Origin: Prochilodus magdalenae
Taxonomy: Eukaryota > Chordata > Actinopteri > Characiformes > Prochilodontidae
DNA: 64,000 bases
NCBI GenBank assembly: GCA_024036415.1
Contig: JAMWET010006799.1
Coordinates: 124,001-188,000 of the forward strand
Direction of reading: 5' to 3'
The notes under the pieces were generated by a model. The model was not told where the DNA came from. It worked only from the letters and a program-made list of their open reading frames with translations, and ran no database searches. The first letter of the stretch is position 1; every line of letters begins with the position of its first letter. The position numbers and the translations under genes are program-made. Positions 23,030 through 35,744 of the stretch are shown here, one piece after another.

Positions 23030-26000
23030 ATGGAGCCACGACGCCTCACACTATGTAAGTAACTTTTCTTATTTCACTAAAACTAAAGTTTACTCTTATA
23101 CAAGCATTGTTGCTAAACACTGAGCTTTAAAATGTGTTCTCATTAAGGGCTAATATTTGTTTCTCTCTACTTATTATTTTTTGTTATTTATTTTGACTTT
23201 ATTTTTCTGGTAAAGACATTACAGTGATGGTGACAGTATCAGTGTCCTCAGCAAAAGGTACTTTATATTCTTTTCCTTAACCTGTACTAACAAGTAAACA
23301 CATATTCATTTTACATGCATGACCAGTCAAACGTTTAGACGCACACAACTTATTTTAAAGACTCTACTGGCTTAAACTTAACAGTTCCAATTGATGAGAC
23401 TCTGAAACAACACACATCCTGATATACTACATACACTATGGATGTATCACAGTATTATAGGCTAAATTATATTTTACTATGAACAAGTAAATAATATTTG
23501 CATTATGTTGTAAATATTCGCATATATATTTGCAACAAACTAAATGTTCATTTCGCCCTAGGAATATTGATCTTAATACATCATGTTGCTGTTTTTTTTT
23601 TATCAATAGATGATCCTCCTGATTTTCAGTCAGCAGATATCTTTGGACCCCCCCTTGTAAAAGCTGGGGTAAATTTACAGTTAAAGTGTCGCATCGTGGA
23701 CAAAATTAAATCTTCTGATCATCTCCATGTGTACCTGTGTAAAAATGGTGTTGGAGTGATGATGCAACCACTTGGAAAAAGGGATGAGCACACCTTCATT
23801 CTGAGGAATGTTTCAGTGCGGGACTCGGGAAGCTACAGTTGCGTGTACTCGCTGAACAAATACAGTCTGAACAACGTGACAGCATCAGGACACAAAACAA
23901 TCCAAGTCCAGGTTACTGGTAAGAAATGTGATTTGTGTTTTTTCTAATAAAAGTGTGGTGATAAAAGAAGTTAACTGAGCTGACCTAAATTTTTCCTGAA
24001 TCCATTATCACTTAATATACCATAACTACTAATATACACTGTATATACACTGTGTTATTTTACCAGTTAACTGATCCAGTTATTAATCCTACAGTGCTTT
24101 GTAAATCTGATCTACTCTACGCACTGCTCCTAATGACTTTAAAACTTTACAATGGAGAATTTCATGGGCGCATGGTCACATATGTATACCACAGTAGAGC
24201 TGGACAGAGTCCACTTACAAATGATCAGAATGACTGATTAGATAGGTTCATTAAATAGCCACGTACTATGTGAGGTATAAAGAATTCTGGAAACACTCGT
24301 ACCTTAACAAACATAACTTAAACAAGTTGTGATGAAGATTGTGATGTGCTATGTTGCTTTTAAGAACCTTGTAGTGTACGCTAGTTGCGACACATATGAC
24401 CTTTTCTTTACTTTAAATGATGAAAATCAGTAATGAATTTACTCGATAATCGGTTGTGTATGTAATGTATCTCTGTATCCATATGCATTTGTTTATTGAT
24501 ATACAATGTCTTTTATACAGTACCAGCTGCTGACTGAGTCAAATTCACAAAAGTACTTTAAATTCTCTAATTAATTTGGTTGTAGTTTATTTCAGTGATC
24601 ACACAAATTTTGCCACTAAATTAGTGGGTTAATCAATATTGGGAAACCCAGTTCTAGTGCACAGTCATAATGTAAACCTGGAGAACAATATAATATATTG
24701 CCCTGTGTTAAATTAAATAAGTGATTATTTTTACTACAGGTGATAAACAATTATATTTGATTCAACTCAGTTATATGATAATATCTTGTTTTTTTCCTCT
24801 GTAATGAAGATGCTTTATTATCAGGTACTACACAACATCCAAATGAACTTAACACAGGCCTACACCAGCTCAGTGGTTAGGATTCATCACAGTGATGTTT
24901 GTCTTGACCTATATAATATTTTGCTATATTGCCGCTTCTAATATATATTATGTTTCTGTTTTTATGCTAAATTTAAAAACTCCCATTAGCAAACATCTCT
25001 TGATCTACTACATGTGATAATGATTTTTAATCAGGTCATTTATAAGATATCTTTTACTATATTTTTCCTTTGTATTGAAGATGCTTCATTGACCGTTACT
25101 GAACATCCTCAGAAGAGCCTGAGCACAAATAAACAAAACAGTGACCCAGTACAGCTCAATGGTAAGAAATGTGAGCAATGTTTTCTTTAAAATCATATTA
25201 CATTTTTAAGTTATAATTATTAATAAATTATGATTTTAGGAGATTTAGATCAGTTGTGTCCTATAAAATGTAAAAATGCTAAATGATTTTTTAAAGTTTT
25301 GGTATTAATGTAGAAACACTTCCATACGACCATGTTTCCTTCTTTCATATTTACTTAAAGCAAATAAATAAAATTAAAAAAAAATCTTTTTTTTTGTATT
25401 TTTGGACTTTTTTTAATAGGTCATATAGTCTAAGATAGATAGTATATTTTAAGGCAGTGCTTATTAATATCACCTTCTCAAGAACAAGATATCAGAGGCA
25501 AAGACTTACTTGAGATGATGTCATTTTTTATGGAATATGCATATTTTTCTATGCAATTTCTGTTCATTATGGATATTCACTAACATGAAAGGGGAACAAG
25601 AGCTTTTAAAATGTGCCTAAAAGAGAGACAAGCGTTTTGTTGTTGTTGTTTGTTTGTAACCTAATATAAACTCTATTAGAGGTGGTGAAATGGTAAATAT
25701 ATAACCCTGTGATACATCAAATATATCATATATAAATATATTTTCAAATATGATTTTTTTGCGACAACTACAGTTACTACATATTTACTTAACATTAGTT
25801 ACTCATTGTTAATGTATAACTTCATGTTAGTTAATCAATACTCGCTGTTAGTTTTTACAAGTAGTCCAGGAGAAGAAATTTTGTTAATTCAGATTTTGTA
25901 AATGTTCTGCCAGGAGTTTCTCTGGACACCCTTTTGGTTATACTTCTAGTGTTGCTGCTGGTTGTGATACTTTTCCTTGGAAGGAATCATATCAGAGCCG

Positions 26001-28624
26001 GAATGTGTACAAGTACGTATGACTGTATTACTTCTGCTAAGCAGGACTGAGATGTTTATTTAAGGTGTATGAAAAATAAGACATATAACACATGCCAGCA
26101 CAGTTACCCTCCACATCCCTCTGAAACCTCTCTTTAAAGCATAATAGCAGTGTCCTAATACACACACAGGAGTTTATTAGGAGGAACTGCATCAACCAAT
26201 CAGAGCTTAATGTAAGACAAATGTGTAACACACCATGACAGTCACATTCTCAGGCCTTTCTCTATAAACACGTATACTGGAAATGCATTTTGGGAAGAAT
26301 GTCCACAAATAACTGACCAGTAAAAGTCATTTGTTATTTTTGTTGTTGCAGAGTTGTTCCAGCGCCAAGGACAAAGGTACATTACACATGTACTCAGTGG
26401 CACAACATATGACTGCAGTGCTTCCCTACCCTGTTCTGAATGATACATAGTTTTAATTAAACATTTCATTCACAGCTCACATTATTAATCATTCTGTGTT
26501 TGAGGAGAGCAGATCCAGCGCAACAAACACTAACGTGTGTACTTTAAAGAATCAGCAGCTAGTCATGTACCCACTGACAAAACAACCATGTATATTAAGT
26601 GGCAGTCTGGATTTTAGTTTCAACCCATAAAAATGACTGGCAATGAACAAGTCTTGTCCCGAGGACTCTGTTCTACTGGTCATACAAGCACACTAGAGCA
26701 TCACTGTCTATTAATAATGGGTGTATAGAAAAGGGACAAGTTGCACTTAAGTTATTATTGTGATTTATTGTTAGTGCAAAATTTTAAATGGTGAATATTT
26801 AGATTGCATGAACCCAAAATGTTCATCTTATAACAGACATTAAATATCATAGTCTCCACTTTTCTTAAGGGACTTCTTAAGTCTATTGTCTCTATCTCTT
26901 TATATTTATCGTGAAACGTTTTTAGGTTCAGTGTGTTTCAAATATCTGAATAATGTTTTTATTTAAACAGATTAATCATAATTAGATATTTTGGCCAAAT
27001 CATTCACCCCAATCCTGGATTACCCTGATGCTTTTCTCTCTTATACACTCACTTCGACACCTTGTCAATTAGCAGGGTTGTTGGATTAGACGAGCACAGA
27101 TCAATTCATTGTCATCTTTACAGAATAAAAGTCTTTCTGCTCTCTGTTTCAGTGGTCAGGATAATAATACAGAGCTATGTGAAGGTAAGTTTCCATATAG
27201 TGTTATATTAGGTATATAGTATGTGGTATAAAAAGTTGTGAACTGTTCATGTGGTTTTACTCTCTATTTTAGGAGGCGTCTCAGAGCGAGTGACACAGGC
27301 AGTGAACAGGTACATTTTATTGTGATGTCATATACAAATATGAATACCTTTCTAAAATATTGAAAATGTAAAAGATGTACCTGTAATTTTTAGTCTGATC
27401 TTATTTTATGATATTAATACTACAGGGGAGAAACCTTTGATGACATGTGTGAATACGCCACAATACCTGACCTAACAGGTAAACTCAGTTATTGACATTA
27501 CATGGGGTCTACCAGAATGTACTGTCCCAAGGGAAAACAAGTTCACTCCAAATAGGCAGCTTTGTAGAAGAGAGCAGGTTAATGTAAAGAGAGTGACTTA
27601 AAGCAGTGTGGGAGCTTTTCATCAGTACAGGTATGACATTAGTGTGGTTGGTGTGGCTCAGCGGATAGCACCACAACCTGCCATGAGACTACCACCTCAT
27701 GGGGGGGGGGGCAGTGGTTTGATTCCTAGTCTGGGTAATTATGCTATGCTACACCAATAAGAGTCCCTGGGCAAGACTCCTAACACTACATTGGCCTATG
27801 AATAACCTTGTAAGGTGCTCTGGATTGGAGTGTCAGGTAAATGTAAACTGCCGTACAATGTTAAAGACAGCTGTAGGGCTCAAACGACGCAGAAAACTAC
27901 AACTTGCAAAAAATTGGTAATAAGTTATTTTTAAGATAAGATAATCCTTTATTAGTCCCACAGTTGGGAAATTCACAGTGTTACAGCAGCAAAGGGATAG
28001 CAAGGTGTGTGCTTATTATACTACTTTTTTTTATTATAGTTATAATTCAGTCATTTCATTAGTCTACACATCAGAAATGTTTAATAAAAAAAAGACTATA
28101 AAAAATTATTGTTTTATTCACAGAAAAGAGAAGTCGAGTAGATATTTGGTAAGTAACTGCACAGCCTGGTCTTCTACATGCAGATATCTAGTCCTGCATT
28201 AAAGAACAAGTCTTAAAACATTAATGAAAGTGTACACATAAAGCATAATGCTTAATTTCTCTCTCCCTAGTAATGCTGACAGTGGGACGTATATTCGGGG
28301 TAATGACAGTGTGGTATACAGCTTACTACAACATTCTGGTATGTATATGTATTTTGTGTTGTATTAGTCATATAGACATGTATGTAAAAGTGGGCAATGA
28401 CTGCAGTGTGTGTCTTTTATAATAAAATATTTTAACTGTATTAAACAGCTGCTTCATGGATGATAGAGGATCTGTGTACAGTGAAGATCACTAAGCTCTC
28501 TGTTGTTGTTTTTCTTCCAGATGTGAAGACTGCATCTACACAACGTACTGCAGAAGTTGTTTATGCAAAAGTACAGAAGAAGAAAAAGGAAAAGACTTAT
28601 GATGATTCCTTCATGTATGAATAA
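23030..28624 (+). CDS. Gene C: long-tailed Ig-domain receptor with canonical ITIMs
   Basis: Exons: 23030-23054, 23216-23257, 23610-23918, 24810-24875, 25081-25161, 25914-26012, 26352-26376, 27153-27184, 27273-27309, 27426-27478, 28124-28148, 28271-28338, 28521-28624; about 321 residues. Signal peptide about 1-22, Ig 23-125, two stalk exons (126-174), TM about 181-197 ([16 protein letters not shown]), then a tail with CEYATI (Y249), VVYSLL (Y281) and VVYAKV (Y302). The last two fit the ITIM consensus I/V/L/S-x-Y-x-x-L/V exactly, which in known families recruits SHP phosphatases. This is the most complete inhibitory copy. The first stalk exon has a weaker donor (GTTAGG), so it may be skipped at times; that would keep frame. 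Inhibitory function is inferred from the motifs. Confidence 0.85.
23610..23918 (+). CDS. Gene C Ig-domain exon
   Basis: Complete 309-nt phase 1-1 domain. Specific changes are FQSADIFG near the start (shared in part with F, FQSAEIFG), SVRDSGSYSC in which the NYS sequon is lost, and NVTASG, which adds an NVT sequon also present in E. Confidence 0.85.
27650..27853 (+). mobile_element. tRNA-derived SINE in a gene C intron
   Basis: It starts with an A-box-like GTGGCTCAGCGGATAG and a B-box-like GTTTGATTCC about 50 bases later. It ends with GCTCTGGATTGGAGTGTCAGG, reminiscent of the L2 LINE tail that moves such SINEs. A G run (27703-27712) lies between the boxes. The copy at 54490 sits in the same intron of gene E; gene A lacks it. 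Confidence 0.7.
27934..28035. mobile_element. Short retroelement end
   Basis: It begins AAGATAATCCTTTATTAGTCC and continues CACAGTTGGGAAATTCACAG, the common 3' end of a fish retroelement in reverse. Gene E lacks it in the same intron, so it came after the C-E split. Confidence 0.5.
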
Positions 28625-30120
28625 TTATATAAGTAATTGTGGGTGGTATTAGGTAATGTCAGGCCCCTCCTGGCCTGTCCTGTAACGTTTAACACTCAGC
28701 ACATAGATTCCTTTAATGGACTTCAACTCCCAGAATTCCCCAGGAGACCATGTGACGCTCACCTCCTCTGCAGGATTCAATGACGAACTGTTCTTGATGT
28801 CATGGTCACCAAAGTACTGAACCATTTCATCTGTATACAAACACCGCAAGGCTATTCAGAGGTTCTTTGGCTATATTTGAAACGGTATAATACATACTAC
28901 TTGTGTACTAACTCTACCTAAAAACACTAGGGAGCACCGAACAAGTATAAATGTGGGTGTAGTGATTGTAGTGGGGTATGTTTTCATCAGAATGAGCCTC
29001 AGAAAGTTTAAACATACAGGTCTGAAGATTAATAAAAGATGAACTCGCTTTTGGGGTTCAGTTTTAGAGTGAAATACCTGAGGCTGACTAACAGCTAGGC
29101 TAAACGTATTTCCAGTGAACTCAGCACTGTTAGCAGCAGCTAGCTCTAAACAGTGGATACAGTAAAATCAGCTCTGAGGTATATCTGAGGTAACCGGTCA
29201 TGTGACTGTATTACTATACTCCTCTGTAGGTCAGAACTGGTTACTGCACTGCATACTACACACAGGGGGCGTATAAGGTAGGCAGTACATACTACTGTAG
29301 TATACAGTGTACAGTATAGTAGTGTGTGATTTCTAATACAGCCTTTGTTTCCTGCAGTGTACTGAGTGACTGCTGTTTCCCGGTTTGGTGGTGGTTTTTG
29401 ACCCTTAGTGTTTCTGACTGGTTTTACTACCTTCTGATCTGGCTTTGTTTGCTGTGTCTTTTAGTCTTCTTGTTTTTTTTCCTGGTTACACTGGTCTCTG
29501 GTTTTGACCTTTGCCTGTTTGAATACTGCATTGTTGGATCGACCTTTTGTTAATAAATTCAGAGAATATTTTTTTTCTGCATGCACCTTTCACTCTTTCA
29601 GATTTATTACAGGTAAAACCATGTTGCAAAAATATATGTTGCAAATTCAAATAACGAATAAACTTTTTTATATAGAATAAGTTACTACTTGTTTTCAGTT
29701 ATTCTGGTAAAAATAGATTATTGATGTTGCCTCTCTTTGCTTTCCTATTTTGTCCAGTATATATTCTGGAATCACTATTTTGCTTCTGAAATTCTTCTAT
29801 TGTATCTGACTTTAAGGCTAGTTTGCTCTAGCTTCTACAAACCTGACAGTAAGTACAACTTCATTCAGCAGCTAAGTTTACCAAAATACTTCAGTTTCCA
29901 GAATCCGAATCAGATATATTTTACATTCCTTAATTCAGGATGTTAAAAGGTGTTACATAAATAAATATGACAGTTTTTATTCTATATTCTACTCCCAGTG
30001 TACATTGATATGAAATGTCATGGGATAGCAGGATGTAAATTGATTATGAAGTGGTGCTATGTTATGTTATGTTATAAGGGGTAGGGGAGGGCTTGGGAAC
30101 ACCAACACCTGTGTTATTTT
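28625..30120 (+). other. 3' UTR and flank of gene C
   Basis: Homologous to E (55367-56400) as far as about 29570, with AATAAA at 29031 as a possible polyadenylation signal. AT-rich sequence without recognised features follows to 30120. Confidence 0.5.
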
Positions 30121-30129
30121 GTGTGTGAG

Positions 30130-30560
30130 ACTGAACATGGCTATGCAAAGGGAGTTGTCAGGTTTGAATGAGGTATGAAGGTATGACAATTTGGGTACCA
30201 GACAGATGGGATGTTGCACAGATTCCTCAATCTGCAGTGTCACATGTGTACCAGGAATACACCACAGAAAGCATTACCACCCACAGTGGACAGTGCTGTG
30301 GCCACTGTGGATTGGATCAGCAGTGGACTTTTTCGAGAAGCTTTCTGAAGAGTTCCAACAAATGGTGAGGCCTGCGCATTCTCCAGACATTAAATTGAGC
30401 ATTTATGGGAGGTGGTGGAGAGGTGAGATCCTGAGATCCTGCACCTACAATAACCACGGAGCTGTGGGTGGCTTTCCAGACGGCATGGCTTAACATTCCA
30501 TCAGATGTCTTCCACCCATTTGTGGAATTGATGCTACGTCGACATGCTAAACTAAACCAA
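30130..30560 (+). pseudogene. Decayed Tc1/mariner transposase fragment
   Basis: Fragments in shifting frames match this transposase class: ELSGLNEV near the N-terminus, then after a large internal deletion IEHLWEVVERLRS, TITTELWVAFQTAW, LNIPSDVF and ELMLRRHAK. The usual D-D-E core is lost apart from the glutamate of IEHLW. It abuts the receptor relic at 30573 and may have helped to break that gene. Confidence 0.6.
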
Positions 30561-30572
30561 CCCATGACAAAG

Positions 30573-30691
30573 CCCACATGTACCTGTGTAAAAATGGTGT
30601 TGGAGTGAAGATTGATGTACATGGAATGAAATGTTGAGAAATGTCAGGAGACAACAGCATCCAGGAAAAAACATCTAGGTTCCGGTGACCG
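30573..30691 (+). pseudogene. Relic Ig exon of a lost receptor gene
   Basis: The segment keeps CACATGTACCTGTGTAAAAA (the HMYLCKNG codons), a shrunken second half and the splice donor TGACCGGTAAGA. No start, signal exon, or DDPPDF part remains. About 1.1 kb downstream the 3' flank typical of activating genes appears (31722-32040), so a whole short-tailed gene was probably present and then mostly deleted. Confidence 0.7.
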
Positions 30692-31721
30692 GTAAGAAAT
30701 GTGACTCAAAACTGTGACAGAACAAGAAGTGAACTGAAGTTCTTTTAGGCTCTCTTACATTAAATCAGAAACACAAAACTTACATAGTTGACTGATCTAT
30801 TTATTACTCAGACAGAAGTTTTTATTTACTCATTTCATCATCTGTTTGTTTTGTATTGATATTTTCCAAACCAGCCAGGTCAACAAAAGCCCCCAAATAT
30901 GCTCATTAGCTGAGTGAGGTGTATTCATATACCAGCTACAGAATAAAATTCAGTTTACTATTTGTGTAAAGGCACCCATAAAGTAATCAGCTGACTCTGC
31001 ATGTATGGTTGGTGATTATGGTAGTTATGGATTTCAGACAAAGATCATTTGCTCATTTATATACACCTAAATATATTTTACAGTACTCAAAATGAGGCAG
31101 AGGTGATCAGAAAGGGCCATGACAAACCAAGAGCTATATTTAATGTTAGATAGACTGCAGCTTTATGTAGGTTCTTTCACATGCTGCAAGAGAAAAATCA
31201 GTTACCTCTGGAATATTTTGCAAGCTACAGATTACAGATATGTAACCCAGCACAGTGTTATGTAGGGCTTTATATGTACGCAGGAATTAGCAATATGATG
31301 TGACACAGGTAACCAGGTGATAGGTTGATGCGGACGGGTTGATGTGAGTAGTCCAGATGGGATGTCAGTGAGAAGAGCATTGCAACAGTCAAGAGGCAAA
31401 GTGATAAATGGGTGTATAAGGCATTAGCATTGTACATTATCATACAATAATGTTGTAAGGTTGTATCCAAGGTAACACAGTTTTTTACATGTGCGGATGG
31501 GGTAACGTAGGAACTATCCATAGACACTGAAATATGGAGAACATACAGTATAAAGTAAAGGTTAGTGAGAAAAACTGAACTGGAAGGCTCTTTGTATATA
31601 TGCTTTCTTTTCTTACCTTCGTGTGTTTGCAATATTCGAGGTTAAGCACATTTACTTTACTACCCTGTATACCTCATGTGGAAAAGCACTTTGTGGCTGG
31701 TGTCTGTAAAATGATGTGAAA
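30692..31721. other. Non-coding stretch after the receptor relic
   Basis: No exon seen. It contains the CATTAAATC and TTGACTGATC pieces of a receptor intron near 30780, and from about 31250 a block (TTATGTAGGGCTTTATATG onward) that looks like a dispersed repeat. The minus-strand open frame 31270-31632 shows no recognisable domain. Confidence 0.35.
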
Positions 31722-32048
31722 ATTTCTGTGTAAGACTAGATAGACAACCAAAACTGCCACCAACAGATTAACAGAGTTTAAAGCATGTGCTTCCACACAA
31801 TGTTCAAGTGTAGGAACTATAAATAAAGAAGAATAAATATATCTTATAAATATATAAATAAAATCATCAAAATTGGACTGAGGCAGTATAGTCTATAATC
31901 GGGAATACTCAGTTCACGAAAGGAACAAAATGGAACCAACTTATATAACTACACTTTTGTTTCAAACTGTTAAAAAATATCCTTCCAGATTTCTTTCAAA
32001 GAACGGAAATCAAAACCAAGTCCAGGTGGTGGACACTCTAAACTGAAG
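31722..32048 (+). other. Activating-type 3' flank of the lost gene
   Basis: It matches 1-310 and 18853-19240: AGACTAGATAGACAACC, the AGAGTTTAAAGCATGTG block and the GGGAATACTCAGTTC block. It marks the end of the deleted gene whose Ig relic is at 30573. Confidence 0.6.
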
Positions 32049-32571
32049 AACATGACATTGTAAGAGAAAATACACAAAGTGCTTATATGTGAAAAACTAT
32101 AAAAATAAAAGTGTTGAAAAGAATAAAAACATGCATTAGCACACATGTAGCATTATGGCTGTTGTGGTAATTGCTTAGTGAAAGTGAAATCTGCATCTGG
32201 TGAGATGAGAGCCAGGTATATCTGTACACCATCTTTATAACTGTGGTAATCAGCGACTGAGATTGATCAATAGGTGCACAAGAACTGATCCTTGAGGTTT
32301 CTGCATGGTCTATAAAACTCACACTTGCCAAAAATGATTAATTAAATAAGGTCTGAACTAATAAAGTCCTGCACAGTTTTCCATCCCACCCAGCAGTATT
32401 CTGTGATCCACAGTGACAAATGCAGCAGTGAGACCTAGTACTACCAGACATGAAACTTTAGCACAGCTACTGCCAGGAAGACTCCAGTCCTACTGTGGAG
32501 GTCATAAGGCAGGCCACACATAGAAACTGGTGAAACTATGTTCAGTAAATAGATGTAGATATAAAACTGTA

Positions 32572-33162
32572 TTGTAGCGCTCCTAAACAAGGTATTAATG
32601 ATTTTACTCACGTGACTGATATAACCAATAAGAGAGCTCTGGGTTCACTTGGTTTATGTTAAAGAAAAAATTATAATTTTACCAATAATATGAATTTTAC
32701 AGATTTTTTAAAGTACAATGGCGCTGCCTTCAATATCTACAAGGGCTGTATTTACACTAGTCCTCTTTCACTGAATGAAATATACTTTTACACTTATACA
32801 CACTTTTAGCTCCAAATGAAAATAACCTTTTATATAATAATTATGTTAAACCAAACTTTTCAACGTATTTGTATAGAACATCTAAAATCCGTACAATTAA
32901 CTCAAATGGTTGGAAATTCAAACTTCAATCTTAAACCTGTGTAGTGGGCCCACACACAAAAACACACTCCTAAGCCAGTATTTAATCAGTTAAAAGTACT
33001 CGTTGCAGGCCCAGACTTGTTGCTGGCATGCGTTGTGGCCCAGAAAATTAAACACATTGGCCTATTAACTCGTTCGAGCAAAACAAAATGTTTTTAAATT
33101 AAAATCCCACCTCAGTTTGTCACTGAACCTCACTGGGCTGAAAGCTCTGTCTCTCTCCCTCA

Positions 33163-33225
<63 letters not shown>

Positions 33226-33900
33226 GCCGGCGGGGGCGGGGCTGTTCGGGCGACGAGGATTACCTTGAGGTGGCTAGGCTAATAGTTCAGTCTGCCATGG
33301 TGCTTGGTGGAAGTTCGGCTGGCCGGACTGGCTAACCGCTAGCTTACGGGTTATTCTGAGTGTCTGGTGAACAGGCGAAGTCTTGAGCTCGGGTCGGACA
33401 CGATAAAGCTTGGCTTTGCTAACCAAACATGTCCATGGCTAGCTATCCCCACGAGGCTAAGTGCTATCCTTGACTAGGTTAACGTGCACCTAAATGAGGC
33501 TTAAACGTATCTCTGTACGCAGTAAACACAAGTGATAACAGAACATTACCGTCATGTCACTTATCTTACAGCCGCGACTTTAGATATACCTCGTGATATT
33601 GAGCTAATAACACAACTGCAAGACTGTATATTTTTCCGTTCGCCACAGAGACCACTCTCTGGAACTTTCTTTTCAGACTCCCTCTTTCCTGCCTCCTCCT
33701 TCTCTGACCCGCCCCTTTTTTCCCAGTAGATCCCCCAACGCAGAGAGCTAAGGGACAAAATAAAATAAAATAAAATAAAAGCCAGAAAAATATACAGAAC
33801 CTGAACAGAGCTTATTTATGAACAATTAGATGAACTATTTAAAGAAGTAATTATTATTCTGATAATTACTATTATTACTTTTGCTAATTATTTAGCAGGG
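32572..33900. repeat. 1.3-kb insertion, candidate solo LTR
   Basis: The B block runs directly from AAACTGTATGTAATTG to TTATTTACTACTAC (10318); here 1.33 kb separates the halves. The insert begins TGTAGCGCTCCTAAAC, holds a (CT)n tract at 33165-33223, a GC-rich zone CGCCGGCGGGGGCGGGGC at 33225, and (AAAAT)n near 33758. It has no protein-coding frame. A related diverged stretch lies near 46600-46830 (shared CGTTGCAGGCC). The exact ends are uncertain. Confidence 0.45.
33165..33223. repeat. (CT)n microsatellite
   Basis: About 29 CT units followed directly by a GC-rich zone, inside the candidate LTR. Confidence 0.95.
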
Positions 33901-35500
33901 TTACTGTATGTAACTGTTAGTTACTACTACATTTATTTAGCTAATTATGCTTTAATTTATACTAAGTCAGGGCACAGGCTCAAATAACATAGTGCTGTTA
34001 CTTATTGGTGTTTGGGAGTGCTATCTGGTGAACAGGTCTGGCAGCCAAAGTAGTCCCTCTAAAAACTAGGATTTTTTGGGTTCCTAGACAGAGGGCGGAG
34101 CAAACTATTTGGCCACAAAAACAAATACAGAATATTTATCATCTTAAAATAAACTGGATCTCTTTGATTTTTTAGTAGTCCCTTTAATATGAATGTGATA
34201 TTGGCCAATGTCTTTTTCTTTTTTAGTCTACTCTAGTTTTCTGGAATGTTGGAGAGTGCTTAGGTCAACATGTCTATTGCCACTTGCTGGTTCTTTGAGA
34301 ATGTTTAGTCTATAATGCAATAGCAGAACATTCATAGCTTTAATTAACATAGCTTACAATATAGATATGGTGTGGGGGTGTTTCACATCACGGCGGGATT
34401 AAATGCGAAAGACAAATTCCTCTGTGTGTAAACACAAATGGCAAATAAGGGCTTTAAACTCTCTACTCAGAGAATGACTGGCCTCACCTACAACAAAAAC
34501 AGCTCAAATTGTGGATGACATAGCAATAGCCTCTACAGATTAAGTACTAGTACTCTCACTTATTTACAATCTTAACAGAAACACAGCTTTTTGAAAATCT
34601 GGACAAATCAGTGAGTCAAAAAAAACACAGAAATGATCAGAAGGGGCCAAGTTCATAATCATGACAGCAGGATTGTTGACACCTTTAGAAATAAACAGAT
34701 CACGAATTCAGACTCAAGAGTGTGTAGCTTCTTTCATGTGCTGTAAGAGAGCAAACCCGTAATGCAAAAAGTTATGTCCAAGATATTATCCATAATAATG
34801 TAGAAACCAATGCTTATAATAAAGCACAACACTCTCTATGTGGTAAGTTGAGCTGATAATATAGACAGTGAGTGTAGATACAAGGTAACAGTATTGGTGA
34901 ATTTTACTTGGCACAAGCAGATGAGTCCTTCTAAGTTACACTATATCAATTCTGAACTAAACTGATGTGCAGGACCACAATCTTGAAACCGCATGTTCAT
35001 TGTTCGATTTAAAGAGGGCCCTCCATGGGGATAAAACAAACTTTATATGAAGCTGGACTTGCAGTGTGTGGGTTTACAGACGGTTGAATAATTTACAGTA
35101 AATGGTTTATGGTATATTATTATTTTATGGTGGATAATTATACATTAATGTATCATGTAACTGTGTCAGTTTTAGAGCTGAATAAGATCATAATGTGATT
35201 AAAAGTCAAAATTTGCATCAGCATAAAAGTGTGACGATGGACAAACAGATTGTGACAATTTATTTAAACAAACAGACTAATTAATAACAGGTGACCAATC
35301 AATATTCTGGAGACTGAGCAAGGCAATGGGGTGTGATTGTGTAAGGATGAACACATGACATCAGGTGGTGGATTATGGGAAATGGAGTCCAGGAGATCGG
35401 GGGTGAGAGGAGAACTGGCAGGGGTGACAAAAAGTCACAGTACAGCAGAAACATAAATTTATAGCTCATCAAAAGGAGGCCTTTACTGAATGCACACATA

Positions 35501-35744
35501 TCGTCGCTGTCCAAAGAAAAACATGTATCTCCAAAATGACAACTTCACAATAGAAGGCAGAAAACAAATTTCATACTAATGTAAGTCAGTGGAACCAGAC
35601 TTTTTTGTGATTTTGGGCCATTTCTATCAGGCCATTGATCACAATTTTTCACACAATGTAAATTTCAGTTCGTGTCATGAAATGATACAAAAAAGTCAAA
35701 ACATACAAAAATGGAGATACATGTTTTTCTTTGAACAATGACGA
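35501..35744. mobile_element. MITE, best-preserved copy
   Basis: Inverted ends of about 40 bases: TCGTCGCTGTCCAAAGAAAA then ACATGTATCTCC on the left, and GGAGATACATG then TTTTTCTTTGAACAATGACGA on the right. TA flanks at 35499-35500 and 35745-35746. It sits at the same site as the B copy (13627), so it was present before B and D were duplicated. No transposase frame inside. Confidence 0.8.

Noticed and set aside
27650..27720. Possible tRNA gene
   Set aside because: A and B box-like sequences are present, but the stem pairing is lost, a G run interrupts it and a second copy with an L2-like tail shows it is a SINE.
30168..30622. Frames of 66 to 101 codons
   Set aside because: They are out-of-frame readings of a decayed Tc1 transposase.
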